NCBI RefSeq assembly: GCF_003369915.1
Contig: NC_046676.1
Span: 16,536,001-16,600,000, forward strand
Reading direction: 5' to 3'
Source: Drosophila miranda
Lineage: Eukaryota; Arthropoda; Insecta; Diptera; Drosophilidae
Length of the DNA: 64,000 bases
Shown: positions 48,183 to 59,882 of the stretch, piece by piece
Numbering within the stretch: position 1 is the stretch's first letter
Layout: each line of letters opens with the position of its first letter
Program-made: the position numbers and the translations under genes
The notes under the pieces: generated by a model
Database searches by the model: none
What the model was told of the DNA's origin: nothing
What the model saw: the letters and a program-made list of their open reading frames with translations, nothing else

Positions 48183-48756
48183 GTAAGTAACTGTGAAAGC
48201 TTAACTCCAACGATTGCCGACTGAATAGTTGCATCTTCCGCGAATAAAGTGCGCCTTGAGATTAATTTAATGATAGTTCGTTTTGCACAGATGTAAACAC
48301 GGCTGTGCTATATCCCCTCGAAAGGCGAACATTTCAAATACACCTGTTGACGTTTTGTTAAATTTATGACTTCCTTGCCGGATTAAAAGTTATACTTGGA
48401 TTATGACCAATACTTGGACAGTAACGGGTATCGACTAGGGTATCTTTCCCTTCGGCCCCAGAGGCTGTCCTTCCCCTCATGTTTGCTTGTAGTTTCAGGT
48501 TCGCCAGGAACTGTGATTGTGATAAGGGGCCCAATGGGGAGGGTATGTTCATCTGTGAAAGGGGGATGTGTTTGTAAGGATGTCATAAATCAAATCAACA
48601 ATGCAAGTCGACAACAACTACTGACTACAGTCACACAAAAGCTTAGTGTGAATAAGTATACCACCACCCTGCTTTCTCTTCCTAGATTGTGCGGCACGTG
48701 TCATGCTGTTGAGCGAGTCTATAACTATAGATATGGTTGCAGGGTTCTCGCCAGCT

Positions 48757-48975
48757 AGTAATTAATATTAAACCGAATATCAAAATCGCGGAATATAATT
48801 TCACAGAACGCTTAACCCAGTAATATCCCCACAAAAATAACGAAACTGAACAATTTTAGCGCAGTTCAGGTGAAAGATATTGTGGAACAAATTTTTTTTT
48901 AAATTAAATTGGAAATATTTACTCAAGCTACCTGCTTAAATATAGGGGGGTTAAGTGTGTTAAGTTCCGTTCGCC
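48757..48975 (+). repeat. Dispersed AT-rich repeat, copy 3
   Basis: It shares ordered blocks (ATATTAAACCGAATATCAAA, GAACGCTTAACCCA, CGCAGTTCAGGTGAAAGATA and a terminal GGGTTAAGTGTGTTAAG) with copy 1 at 1880-2170. Family unknown. Confidence 0.6.
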
Positions 48976-50460
48976 TTAAAAATTTCACTCAAACCATCTT
49001 TGGTTTGAGTTCTTTTCTCCTTTTTTTGTTCTGTTGCCTTACTTTCTAATTCTTTCTAAATTGTTTAAACTTTTCAACCAACCAAAATTGTAGAAACAAT
49101 GTTGGAAATTTTAAATTTTTCTAAGCACCTTGAAAAATTAAGATAGAGATAATTTAAAAGAGAGAATTATTATTAGAGAGGTTTGGTTTTGTTGAATTTA
49201 ATACGTTGTTTGATTCCGGACTATGATTTCATAAGTTGGTTTAATCACCAAGAGATTCTTTACGAGTATATAACTGTATGGGTATATATTTAATATGAGA
49301 TATATATCATATATATAGTATAGGTATCAAAACTATATCTAATTTATTTTTTTATCAAGCAACTGGCTAAATAGCTTTTTTACCTATTTTTGCGTTGCAA
49401 GTATGAGCCTTAGGTTCGAACATCGTTCTCTCTCTGTCTCTCTCTCTCTTTGTTGTTGTGGCGTTGGTGGTTTGATGGCGATTGCGCTCAAACCCAACGC
49501 AACTCGAATCCAACTTTTCCACTCATGTTGGATGGTATGTTAAAATGGTTATAACGGTATAGTCGTGGGCTTTGGGCCTCTTTCGATACCTCTATGTCGT
49601 GGGCAACAGCACGTCTATCCGAGTGCGGCGCGTGCAGCAGCAGCTGTTGTGGCCAGCAACAACAACAGGGACCACATCGGCATCACCATCCTCGAAGTAG
49701 GAGCACTGGAAGCAGCAGCAGCAGCAGCAGTGAACGGAAAGGAAAGTAAAGGAAGGGAGGAGGAGCGGGCTTAAGAGGAAGTGCTGAAACGGCGCGTTTA
49801 TGTAAAGGAAGGAGAAGAACAAGGTGAAATTTGAGCCACATAAGAGGAATAGTTTATCAAAAATACAATAGATTAAAGAGCAGCAAATGAACAAACGATT
49901 GAATTGAATTGAATTGAATTGCATTGAAGAGTGTTTTCCCCTTGAACAATGTGACAATAAATTAGCCGTAACCTGCACCTTGTTATTAGCACCTGGATCC
50001 TAGTGGATTATACATACACACATACTCGTATTTGCTGCTCGAAACCGTTATTTTGTGGATTGTACTGGCGCTGGCTTGGAAGCCCAGATTAAAAAAAAAC
50101 CGTTAAAAGCCAAACAGCTAGTAATCAAAGTTAATTTACCAATACAAAGGCATTGGATGCTGCATGCCTAAACCCACCATACACAAGTATCAACGGGCAC
50201 AACGTGTCGAGAACACGTAAATTCTATTTACGCAAATAATACTAAAGAAAGCAACAAAAAGAGAAAAGAAGAGACGAATAAAAAGAATAAGAGGCTGCGA
50301 GCGCCAGAAAGTAGGCAACAGAAGCCACAGCAGAGCAGCAGCAGCGGAGCAGCGCAAACAGGATACTTAAAATATACACACGCACTTTCAGCCACACAAA
50401 AAACTCATACACCCACATACATATACTGTCGTCCTGGTGCCTGCTCAACGTCAACTAAAA
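48976..50460. other. AT-rich region with simple repeats
   Basis: No gene supported. It contains a TCTC run at about 49430-49450, opa-like CAG/CAA repeats at about 49640-49735 and an ATTGA pentamer run near 49898-49920. Confidence 0.5.
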
Positions 50461-50855
50461 TTGTATTGCCTCTGTCTGTGTGAGTTCATATTTTTGGACT
50501 GCCTCTCGCACATGCCCTTGCCCTAGCCCTTGCTCCTCACCCCCCGCCACCCAGCCACACAGCCACACAGCCACCCAGCCACCCAGCCAACCGAAACAAC
50601 TTGTGAGCAAAGCACGAAATAAATATAAAATAGACCCGAAACAACAACAGTCACTGCTGCGCGCTGCCGCTGAGGTGTTTTGGCCCGAGGCGAGGCGACG
50701 GGCGCAAAGCAAACACCAGAAAAAAGATACAGAAGAAAGATGCCCGAATGCTGGACAGAGATTGATGCTGGCTGCCGCCGACGTACAGCAACAACGACAA
50801 CAACAACAACAATACCAACGACAGAGAGAGAGACAACCGACAGCAATTGAGAAAT
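50461..50855 (+). other. Candidate non-coding leader exon C (perhaps Corin)
   Basis: This segment has CCACACAG-type octamer repeats (50550-50590) and CAA/CAG repeats, and ends in TGAGAAAT followed by the strong donor GTAAGT at 50856. The open frames on it are repeat translations. Its start is undefined. Confidence 0.3.
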
Positions 50856-53505
50856 GTAAGTAATGCACACACACACATATTTACATGCATACATATATAC
50901 ATACGAATGAGCTATATATACATACATACATATATATGAATGTAGATATGTATTGGGAAAAAATCTTTATGCATATTTTTACAGCATTTAAGTGTGAAAT
51001 GATGTGTTAGCGCATTATTTGACTTGGGCTCCGAAAATGCTAAGCCACACAGAAACAGAAAAAGACAGAATAATAGAGAGACAGGGAGAGGAAGAGAAAG
51101 AGAAAGAGAGAGAGCGGAAGGAAGGAGAGACAAAAAAGTTTGGGGCAGAATGAGATAGAATGAATTTGTTGAACCCAGTCCAATGCCCAGTACTGGTCCC
51201 AGGATCAGGCGGAGTTGAAGTGGAAAACAAACAGGGCAACATGGCAGATACACACACACACACACGCACACACACACACACAGACACAGGCTACAAGGAA
51301 TCAAACTTAGACATCAGGTTGTATGATACACAAGTTGTATCAGCTTGTGCCTGTCCCTGTCCTCTCCAACTCGCGCAGCATTCGAACTCAATTTGGATGA
51401 AATAAATACACACACACGAACAGGGACACGATGCCTGCTTACTGAGGGGCATAATATACTCTCTGGGCAGGAATTGGTATGCCAAAAATTCCAAAAATCG
51501 ATGCAACGCAACAGAAAAGGCCGAGCAACGAAAACGGAGGAAGAAAAAGCAATACAGAATATTTATCTGGAACTCTGGCTAGCATAATACCAAATATTTA
51601 TGCATAAAACGAAATCAGCATCATGTTTCAGGATAAGTCAAAATTACACGACCCGATCAAATACTTAAATCAACAATTCCATTCTCGATAAAGTGCACTG
51701 GGAAATCAATTAGCAATGTCTGGCCCGATAGCAGCGACCAGACAAGGTCAGAATCAGAGCAGACCCTGCTCGGGTTCAGGGAACCCAAAGACATGGCCAA
51801 GACTTTAAATGAGCTTGATTAAAGGGATTGGAAATTGTATTCCTAGTGTTCACAGGGGTCAAGGCGCCATCAATATTATACTCGCTACTCAAAGTAAACA
51901 GAGTTCACGTGTGCATTCAAAATGCAGCAAATCTCACCATCTTGCTTTGCTGTGATATCATCGCACACACATATCATCGTTTTTACTTTGGTAATTTTTG
52001 TAATGATTCGATAAAAACGTAAACGCAGAATCATAAAGACTGGTTATTTTATATACCAGATTTCCGAAAAGTGGAATAATTATTTACGTTATCTCTCCCA
52101 GTGTGGCTTAGCTTTGAAGGGTAGATTAAATATCAATCTATCGCTGCAGCACTAGCTTTCTTTCAGTGAGACCTGTAATTGAAAAACAGCGCCCTCACTT
52201 TCCTGGCTTTAACGTGTTTTGATAGCTTGAAAGAAAACATTCCAACTGGTTAGAAAATTGTAAATTTTGTTAAGTAATATCACAAATGCATACCAAAAGT
52301 ATCTGAAATACATATGTATATCATAGTCCATAAGAGATCGATTTAAATTTAATAGCTCCACAATTCAATCATTTATTTTATGATTGTATAAATGTGTGCA
52401 AATTTCTTGGTAAGCGCCCACAGATTAAGAATTATTCGTAACATATTTAACTAGTCCAATTCCCATTTCGTCCTGGAAATGCACGTCCCAAGCAACAACA
52501 ACAATGGAATAGATAAATCGCTTCATTCCACTGCTCTGATCAGATTTTAATGAAACTCCCTGTGACCGGGAAACACTCCAAGCGGATTAAATCTGCAGTG
52601 GGAGGAAGAGTGAGGAATGTGGAATGTGGGGTGCGGGTGGAATAGAGAAAGGATAATTTAATAAAAGTCTGGGAATTGCGCAGTGAGCCACAGAGACAGA
52701 CACGGACAAAGATAGGCCATGACACCGCCGGTTGCAGTCGCACCGCAGCTCCTGAAGTCGCCTGAAGCTGCAGCCTTTCTCAGAATTCTCTGCGTCCTTG
52801 ACATTCGAAATGCACCTACACCTACCCGCCCTCCGCTCTGGCCTCCTACTCAGGAGAGCGGACTGGCGCGTGGTGGCCCACCACGGGGACGGCTGGCCAG
52901 ACTGTCAAGTATTTGTAACTAAAAGCTTAAATTCTTCGTAACTTTGACTATCTGATTAAAATTTGAGGTGAAAAGGAGGAATGTCCGTTGGGGGGAACCA
53001 CTGGAGCTGGAGCACTGAAGGTGGAGAGTAAATTATAACGGACAACAGAGAGAGGGGCGGGGGCGAGACAGAAGAAGTGTTCAAGAACGAAAATCAATTT
53101 CCGTAACACCCGACGACAAGGCAAACCGAACAAAACGGAAACTGAAATCGAAAAGAGGGAGGGAACGGCAGGGCCGTGATGTCTTCCTTTTTCCATCCAC
53201 TGTACATACATATACGCTGCATACGAGTATGACCACGCTGCCCCGCTGCCCCGCTGCCCCACTGTTCGTTCGTCTGTCTACCGTTAACGGTTCGATGAGC
53301 ACGATATATGTATGTATGTACACTCTGCAAACTGTATTTCTCTGGCGGCTCTTCTGGCTGTCGCCTCATTCTCCCTTGCCACTTGACACACACGCATACA
53401 GCTGTACGAGTAGAGGAGGCTGACAGGCACGACACCCATCATTGCCGTGGCAGGCAGTATAAGCCGCAGCCTGCCACGTGCGCCCAGCGAGACGTTAGAA
53501 ACAAA
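50856..53505. other. Simple-sequence-rich non-coding stretch
   Basis: Holds TACATA words (50880-50940), a GA-rich block (51070-51130) and the CA run listed separately. I see no exon with coding character. TATAAG at 53459 is a weak TATA candidate. Confidence 0.5.
51250..51287 (+). repeat. (CA)n microsatellite
   Basis: CA run of about 38 bases interrupted by a single G, ending in CAGACACAGG. Confidence 0.85.
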
Positions 53506-53556
53506 GCGCCAGCGTCAGCGTCAGCGCCAGCGTCAGCGTCAGCATCAGTCAGCGCT
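53506..53556 (+). repeat. GCGTCA hexamer tandem repeat
   Basis: About eight imperfect copies of the hexamer (AGCGTC/AGCGCC/AGCATC) in a row. Confidence 0.8.
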
Positions 53557-56500
53557 GCCTGGCCGCATTAACTAATGAAAGTAAAGCATGTCAGCCCAGG
53601 ACTCTGGACTCAGGACTCCGCCCCCCGCCCCCCGCCTCAGCTCCCTTCGATCAAAATGTAAACTGACAAAGAGGACAATGGCGTTGACGATGACAGTAAA
53701 TATTGTACGTACAATGTGTACAATGTGGTCCCCATCCCATCCCAGCGAACGCATCTAGTATTCGTACACTTCGAAAAAGTTTTTTGAAAATTTACAGAAA
53801 ATGTGGCATTTATATTCCTTCCTATTCTATAAAAGCGCAGTGCTGCTTTCCACGAAAGTTTGTTTTTTCCGAGTGCAAAAATATCAATTGCAAAAATGCT
53901 CTCTTTTGTCATCGGATTTGGCTGCCAGTCCTTGCTGCTCACCGGAATATATGTACGTGTATGTTTTATATGTGTATTTTGTAAGAAATAATTGGATTTG
54001 TTATTAATGAAGCAGCCTCAGTTCTGTGCATTCCCAGTAATTGCTTGTGGCACAATGGCATTACCTATTTTCCAAGAAGGGAACCTGTATGTAATGCTCC
54101 GCGTGTATCTTTTACAGACAAAAAGAATCAAACAAGTCTGAGCTTGTCTTGCGATAGTCACGGAAATAAAACTAGCAACCTAAAAAAACACTTTGGAAGC
54201 GATTAACGAGTAGACTAATAGAAATGGAAGGAACTTTTTGCAGATTGTACTCGTAACTCGTGTTTCTATCACACATTTCCATCCCAAAGTGACGCCCCAC
54301 ATGGCGATAGGCTCCTTCCTATTTGCACAGCAACCTCCATGGGCAGCTTCTTTGCAAAACTTTGAGGGCTTGTGTCTATGCAAATACGAGTACGAGTACG
54401 AGTAGGAGTAAGTTGTGTCAGTTAGTTGGGGTCCTGCGCCAGAAACCCTACTCGATGGCACCGGATCGGCATCGGCATCTCACTCGTACTCGCGCACAAA
54501 TCTATCATGACAGCTGAGTGGCAGGCAAACAGCATCCAATTGCAAGGAGTGCTCCGGGGACGGGAACGATTGCGAGTATGTGCATCCGCATCTCATGTGG
54601 CCGATCAGATGGCAGCGGAAATGAGACGCAGTGAAAAGGAGACCAATCGATGGGGATGGGATGGTTGGGTTCCCAGAGAGAGGAGTTCTCGTTCTCATTC
54701 CCCGACAAAGATTGTCAATCAGTCGAACGAACGCCCTTTGAATGTAAAATGGAAATGGAAACCAAACGTTTAATGCTGGGAAACAGCGGAAACGCAGGCC
54801 ACATAGAAGCAAGCACATGCAAACGTTTATCTATAAGATACAGATACATAGTACAAAATTTAAATTGTTGAACAATTCGTCCTTCTCCGTTTTGACTTTG
54901 AAGTCGTCCCCCAGTCCCTGTTTCTATCCTTTCTTTCCAAAGCCATTTGCAGCACGCGCTCGAACATCTATCCATACTCGTACGTGCCCGTTCACAATCA
55001 CATTACAGGACTAGTATCGCACACCATCGCATTGCTGATTGCACAATTACGAACAAAGGCCTACTCTCTCCACATTCGCTGTGATATTTGGTTTGTTAAT
55101 TGTATGGGCGTGCCCAGCAGCCTCTATACTGGCCGCCAGGCTGTCTGCACTTGCGAGATAAAATAGATTGTCACATAATTTCACAGTAGAATCAACTGTG
55201 AATCAAAACTTGCAACTGACTTTTCAAAACGAGGTATCCGTCTGGTCTGTCCTGCAGCATTGACGGATGCTTTTGAAGTTCAGTAATGTGAGATACATAT
55301 TGTACATACTCGTATGACATCTATGGGCTCCCGAGGGCGTCGACGTCCCGGCTTGGTTTGGGACGGACGAGACCTCAAAGTTACCTGGAAGGCTGTTGCC
55401 GCCTGCTGCACAAACTAATTAAATGCTCAGCCATAATTTATGTGTGTCCCGTGTCCGACAAATAAGAAGCGGCAACATAAGCAGCGAGTCGGCCATAAAT
55501 TTAAATTATGGCTGGAGCTGGAGCCAGAGCCGAACACGAGCCAAAAGTGAATACATACGCATACAACAACAGATAGAAAGAGAGAGATAGGATGGAAAGA
55601 AGTGAGTGCAAAAGTGCCAGCACATTTTAGGCATAGCTGAAGAGCCCTGCACAGCCAGCACTTCGTCCTCTCTCTCTTTGACGCTCTGAGCCATTCTATC
55701 CTCCGACAGCGCTGACCAGGATGTCCTTGTAATGAAATTCCTAGAACTTTGGCTTGGACGGTGGTGTTGGTCCCTGGATGCGCTGGATGTGATGAGCTCT
55801 AGGCAAATATGCCAAGGACGATAAGGAAACCTGAATTTGAATATGTTACATGTGCCTAATCTGTCTCACCCATGTCATCTGACCCTGATTGCACAGTCTT
55901 GGCAGGATGTAGGATGTGTGCCAGACATTGTGCTCTACCCTCGATAATTGGCCCCGTCCGTCCTCCAACCCTCTGCGCCATGGACAATGGACACAAGTGT
56001 TGATATTATTATGATTCTCAAATTCGAACTCCTATTACTCAACGGCTTAGTGAATGTTCGACTGCAAGCAAGGGTTCGAGTCTTAGCAAACAAAATAATT
56101 TGCCACTGTCCTCTTTAAGGGAAATTTTCCGCATTATCCGCATTTTCCCGACTGCTGATTAACTCAGAATTCCATTTCCATACGCAATACTTCGGGAAAA
56201 TACTTTCGAGCATCAATGGTAGGAAAAGAAGAGTGGCAAAAGTAGGACTCGGAGTAGGAGTAGGAGTAGGCGCGGGCCAAAGGCATCCGCACAACTAGAC
56301 GTATACTTAATAATGTGTACCAAAGCTATCAGGCCCACAGGAACAATTGCTGGCGTCCTGTCTGGTTTGGGTTTGTGGAATTTCAACCTTTTCAGACTTA
56401 TATAAGCGGGTCTGGGGCTGGTGCTGGTCCCATCTGGACATCACTGAGATTTCTGATCTGTGAGTGGAATTTGAGAGGCTGACACTTGGCAAATGCGTCA

Positions 56501-57015
56501 ACAATTTGGATAATAACCTAAAGGTCAGCGATAGATTAGGGAGCAATGCCAGGGAACGGAAGGGGAGATCCACGCCCCTAATATAATTTAATAGCCTCGT
56601 GCTCCCACGCCTCCTCCTCTACCTTCCTGGGGCAGGCTGATTGCTTTTGCGTTGCAAATTCGTTGGGTAACTTTTTGGGACAGGAACGCGGGACTGGGCC
56701 ACACAAAAGCAAACAATTTATGGTTCATATGAGCTGGGAATTGCTGCTCAGCATACAAATTCCAGGCAAATAGAATTTGTATGTTTATCCTGTCTCCATA
56801 TATATTCCTCCCTCTCTTTCTTTGGTTGTGTGTGTATGCTAATAGGAAAATTCTATGCATTTCCATGTGTGTCTACATACGAGTATTTGCTTATAAAACT
56901 GAGGAAAGGAAGCGCCTGATAAATGAACGTTTTAAATGTGTGTTGAACTGAAAGAAGAAACCTCATTCCATCTTATGATTTGTATGCGAATGTATAGATT
57001 ATGAACCGTGATTTT
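53557..57015. other. Non-coding stretch left of the Helitron
   Basis: No gene supported. It includes a GAGTAC run at about 54384-54412, a GGAGTA run at about 56248-56268 and a TATATAAG word at 56399-56406. Confidence 0.5.
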
Positions 57016-58064
57016 TATACCCGATACTCAAAATGAGTATTGGGGTATATTAGATTTGTGGTAAAAGTGGATGTGTGTAACGTCCAGAAGGAATCGTTTC
57101 CGACCCCATAAAGTATATATATTCTTGATCAGCATCAATAGCCGAGTCGATTGAGCCATGTCTGTCTGTCCGTCTGTCCGTCCGTCCGTCTGTCCGTCTG
57201 TCCGTCCCCTTCAGCGCCTAGTGCTCAAAGACTATAAGAGCGAGAGCAACGATGTTTTGGATCCAGACTTCTGTGATATGTCACTGCTACAAGAAAACTT
57301 TGCCCCGCCCACTTCCGCCCCCACAAAGGGCGAAAATCTGTGGCATCCACAATTTCGACGATACAAGAAAACTAAAAACGCAGAATCGTAGAAGATGACT
57401 ATATCTTCTAGAGTGCAAAATCTGAACCAGATCGTATAATTATTATAGCCAGAATCAAGAAAACAATTTCATTCTTTCTCGCCCTGTCTCTCTCTAACAC
57501 ACGTAGCATAGCCGGCTTTGCTTAGAGTAAAACATTAGCGCCAAGATCTCAGAGACTATAAAAGCTAGAGCAACCAAATTTGGTATCCACACTCCTAATA
57601 TATCGGACCGAGACGAGTTTGTTTCAAAATTTCGCCACACCCCCTTCCGCCACCGCAAAGGATGAAAATCTGGGGATATTCAAAAATCTCAGAGACTATT
57701 AAGGCTAGAGTAACCAAATTTGGTATCCACACTCCTGTTAGATCTTACTATAAAACGTGTATCTCAAAATTTCGCCCCACCCCCTTCCGCCCCCACAAAG
57801 GACGAAAATCTGTTGCATCCACAATATTGAGGATACGAGAAAACTAAAAACGCAGAATCATAGATAATGACCATATCTATCAGATTGCTGAATCTGGATC
57901 AGATCAGATCATTTTCATAGCCAATAGAAACAAATCAATTTGCAGTGGCTACGCAGCGCCCGACGTCACGCTCAGACTGATTTTCTGTCTCTCTCTTTGT
58001 CGTGTCGTTTAATATTAGCGGCGTCTGCATGGAGGAGAGCCATACTGACTTAGTATCGGGTATA
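57016..58064. mobile_element. INE-1/DINE-1-type non-autonomous Helitron
   Basis: It begins TATACCCGATACT and ends with the exact reverse complement, AGTATCGGGTATA, 13 bases each, at 57016-57028 and 58052-58064. The 5' part carries the family signature GAAGGAATCGTTTCCGACC, AAAGTATATATATTCTTGAT and ATAGCCGAGTCGAT, followed by a TGTCTGTCCG-type microsatellite (57159-57206). The interior holds three related modules at about 57205-57445, 57540-57685 and 57684-57920, each with CTC(A)GAGACTAT-like and CCCCTTCCGCC words. It has no coding capacity, as expected for this rolling-circle family. At about 1.05 kb it looks full length. Confidence 0.85.
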
Positions 58065-59850
58065 ACCGTAGAGTTGAGGTCTCCGCAGCAACTCACAACG
58101 TTCCCCCTCGTTTTTTAATAAAATAAATCCCAACAACAACAATTGAGAAAATCCAATATGCTGCCATTTTTATGGTCAAAACAAGCAGAGAAAAACTTTC
58201 AATAAATACTTCGTGCGAAAAAGCACTTGTTGCTGTTGTACGATAACTGCGATTCCTACGAAGCATCTAATTAAATGTTTTTTATTAGATAATTAGCTGG
58301 AATGCCAAGGAAATAAATAGTTCAGCAAAGCAGATTTGATTGGAAATCCGACTTAAATACAATTTTAGCCGAGGAAAACTTATCTAATTATGGTTTTCTA
58401 TCAGTTATGGGTTCTATGAGTAAACTTTCTCCCAGAGTAAATAGAAAACTTTTTCCTCGGGGAAAATTTCAATTCAGACAGCAACTCCATACAAATGCCA
58501 GGCATATGCAAACTCGGACGCAGGGATATGGAAATGGACACGAACAAGGGCCTAGGAATGCACGTGGTGGTCGAGGTGGAGATGGACATGCCGCCTTCTC
58601 ACCTGCCAGAGTTGATTGCATCCTATTAGTGTCAATAGACGTCCTTGACACATCATGAACTCCGACAGCTCGCCTCTGCTCGACTAAGTGGGTGGCCAGT
58701 GGGCGGGTGGGCAAGCGGGTGAGTGGGAGTGTGGGCGTGTGCGCCTGCAGCTACCAGAAGAATGGATGCAAAATGTGGGTTTGTTTTTCCATTGTTCTGT
58801 GTGTTTGTTCGCCCATCAAACACCCCTTGCAATATTTCACCTGTTGACTGTCTCGCTCTGGCATAGGACTCTGTGGATTTATGTGCCTCCGATTTAAGTA
58901 GGTCACACCAGCATATTGACGAAATCCTTTCCAGGCTTGCTGACTCGTAGCTAGCTCGTAGATAGATTATCGTATAAAAGTATTGCATACTCGTATAGAT
59001 TGTGCGCAGGGACCTTCTAGAGCCATCGCATCCTCCGCATCGATTTTAGAATATGCAAATATTCACTGTATTCCGAGAATTGCTGTATCCGAACATTCCA
59101 GAATCGGAGATAGCCACGTGAGTGGTCCTGGCCATTTGGAGTTGCAGTGTACCAGTCTCTGAAGGACTCTACCTATAGAAGAATACTCGTAGAACTCAAT
59201 TCAGGGCACTTTCATTTGTCCCCATTTGTTGCTTAAATGAATTTCGATACAAACTCAATGAAAGCTGTGCTGCAGGGAGCATCTCTAGGGCCCAAGAGCC
59301 AACATTCACTCTGACACAATGAAGGCAGCAGGACAGTCGGTGCGAACGCGAAGGCGATGGCAAAGGCAATTTGTGGGGCAAGAGGAAGTGGCTGCTCTTT
59401 GTGTTATGAACCAACTAATGGCATCCATTAGACACAAAAGACCAAATTGCGTGGCACGATGCAGATGGCATCAATACGTTACGTTCCATACAGGAGTGTG
59501 TGTGTGTGTATGCTGTATGGCAGGGATCTATTGTCACGTGCCCGTGCCCGCCTCTACATACATATATGTATCTCCCTCAGGCTTGTCCCATTCCAGTAGT
59601 AGTGTGTGATGGGGTCGATTGTGTAGCTGATTCGTACGATTTGAATGACTTGCACATGCCGCACAGGCCGAGTCAGGCGGAATGTCAATGGTATAGTTTC
59701 CTTTGGATATGCATGGTGGGCAGACCGCTTGGGCCTGGGGACTCAATTTGGTAACAAAATTGCAATTGTAATTATGGTTTTTTCGACTTGTGATCCACAT
59801 GAACGCGGAGATCACTCCGATAATCGACTCCATTTCGTTTCCCATTGCAG
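58065..59850. other. Corin upstream region / leader intron
   Basis: Non-coding sequence between the Helitron and the Corin leader acceptor. No gene is seen; the open frames are not protein-like. Confidence 0.5.
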
Positions 59851-59882
59851 CTTAAACGATTAAGCCCTGAACGCACTCGAAC
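59841..59882 (+). other. Corin 5' UTR splice acceptor and leader
   Basis: TTTCCCATTGCAG ends at 59850, about 33 bases before the ATG at 59883. A pyrimidine-rich AG here implies an upstream non-coding exon. No upstream ATG lies in the leader. Confidence 0.6.

Noticed and set aside
50480-50863. Gln/Pro/Thr-rich open frame upstream of Corin
   Set aside because: The frame is a translation of CAA/CAG and CCACACAG repeats, which stay open in several frames.
56041-56095. tRNA-like A-box and B-box words (GGCTTAGTGAA and GGTTCGAGTC)
   Set aside because: The implied T-stem pairs poorly and there is no acceptor stem, so neither a tRNA nor a tRNA-derived SINE is supported.
57158-57391. Open frame beginning SVCPSVRPSVCPSVRP
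   Set aside because: It is a translation of the TCTGTCCG microsatellite inside the Helitron.
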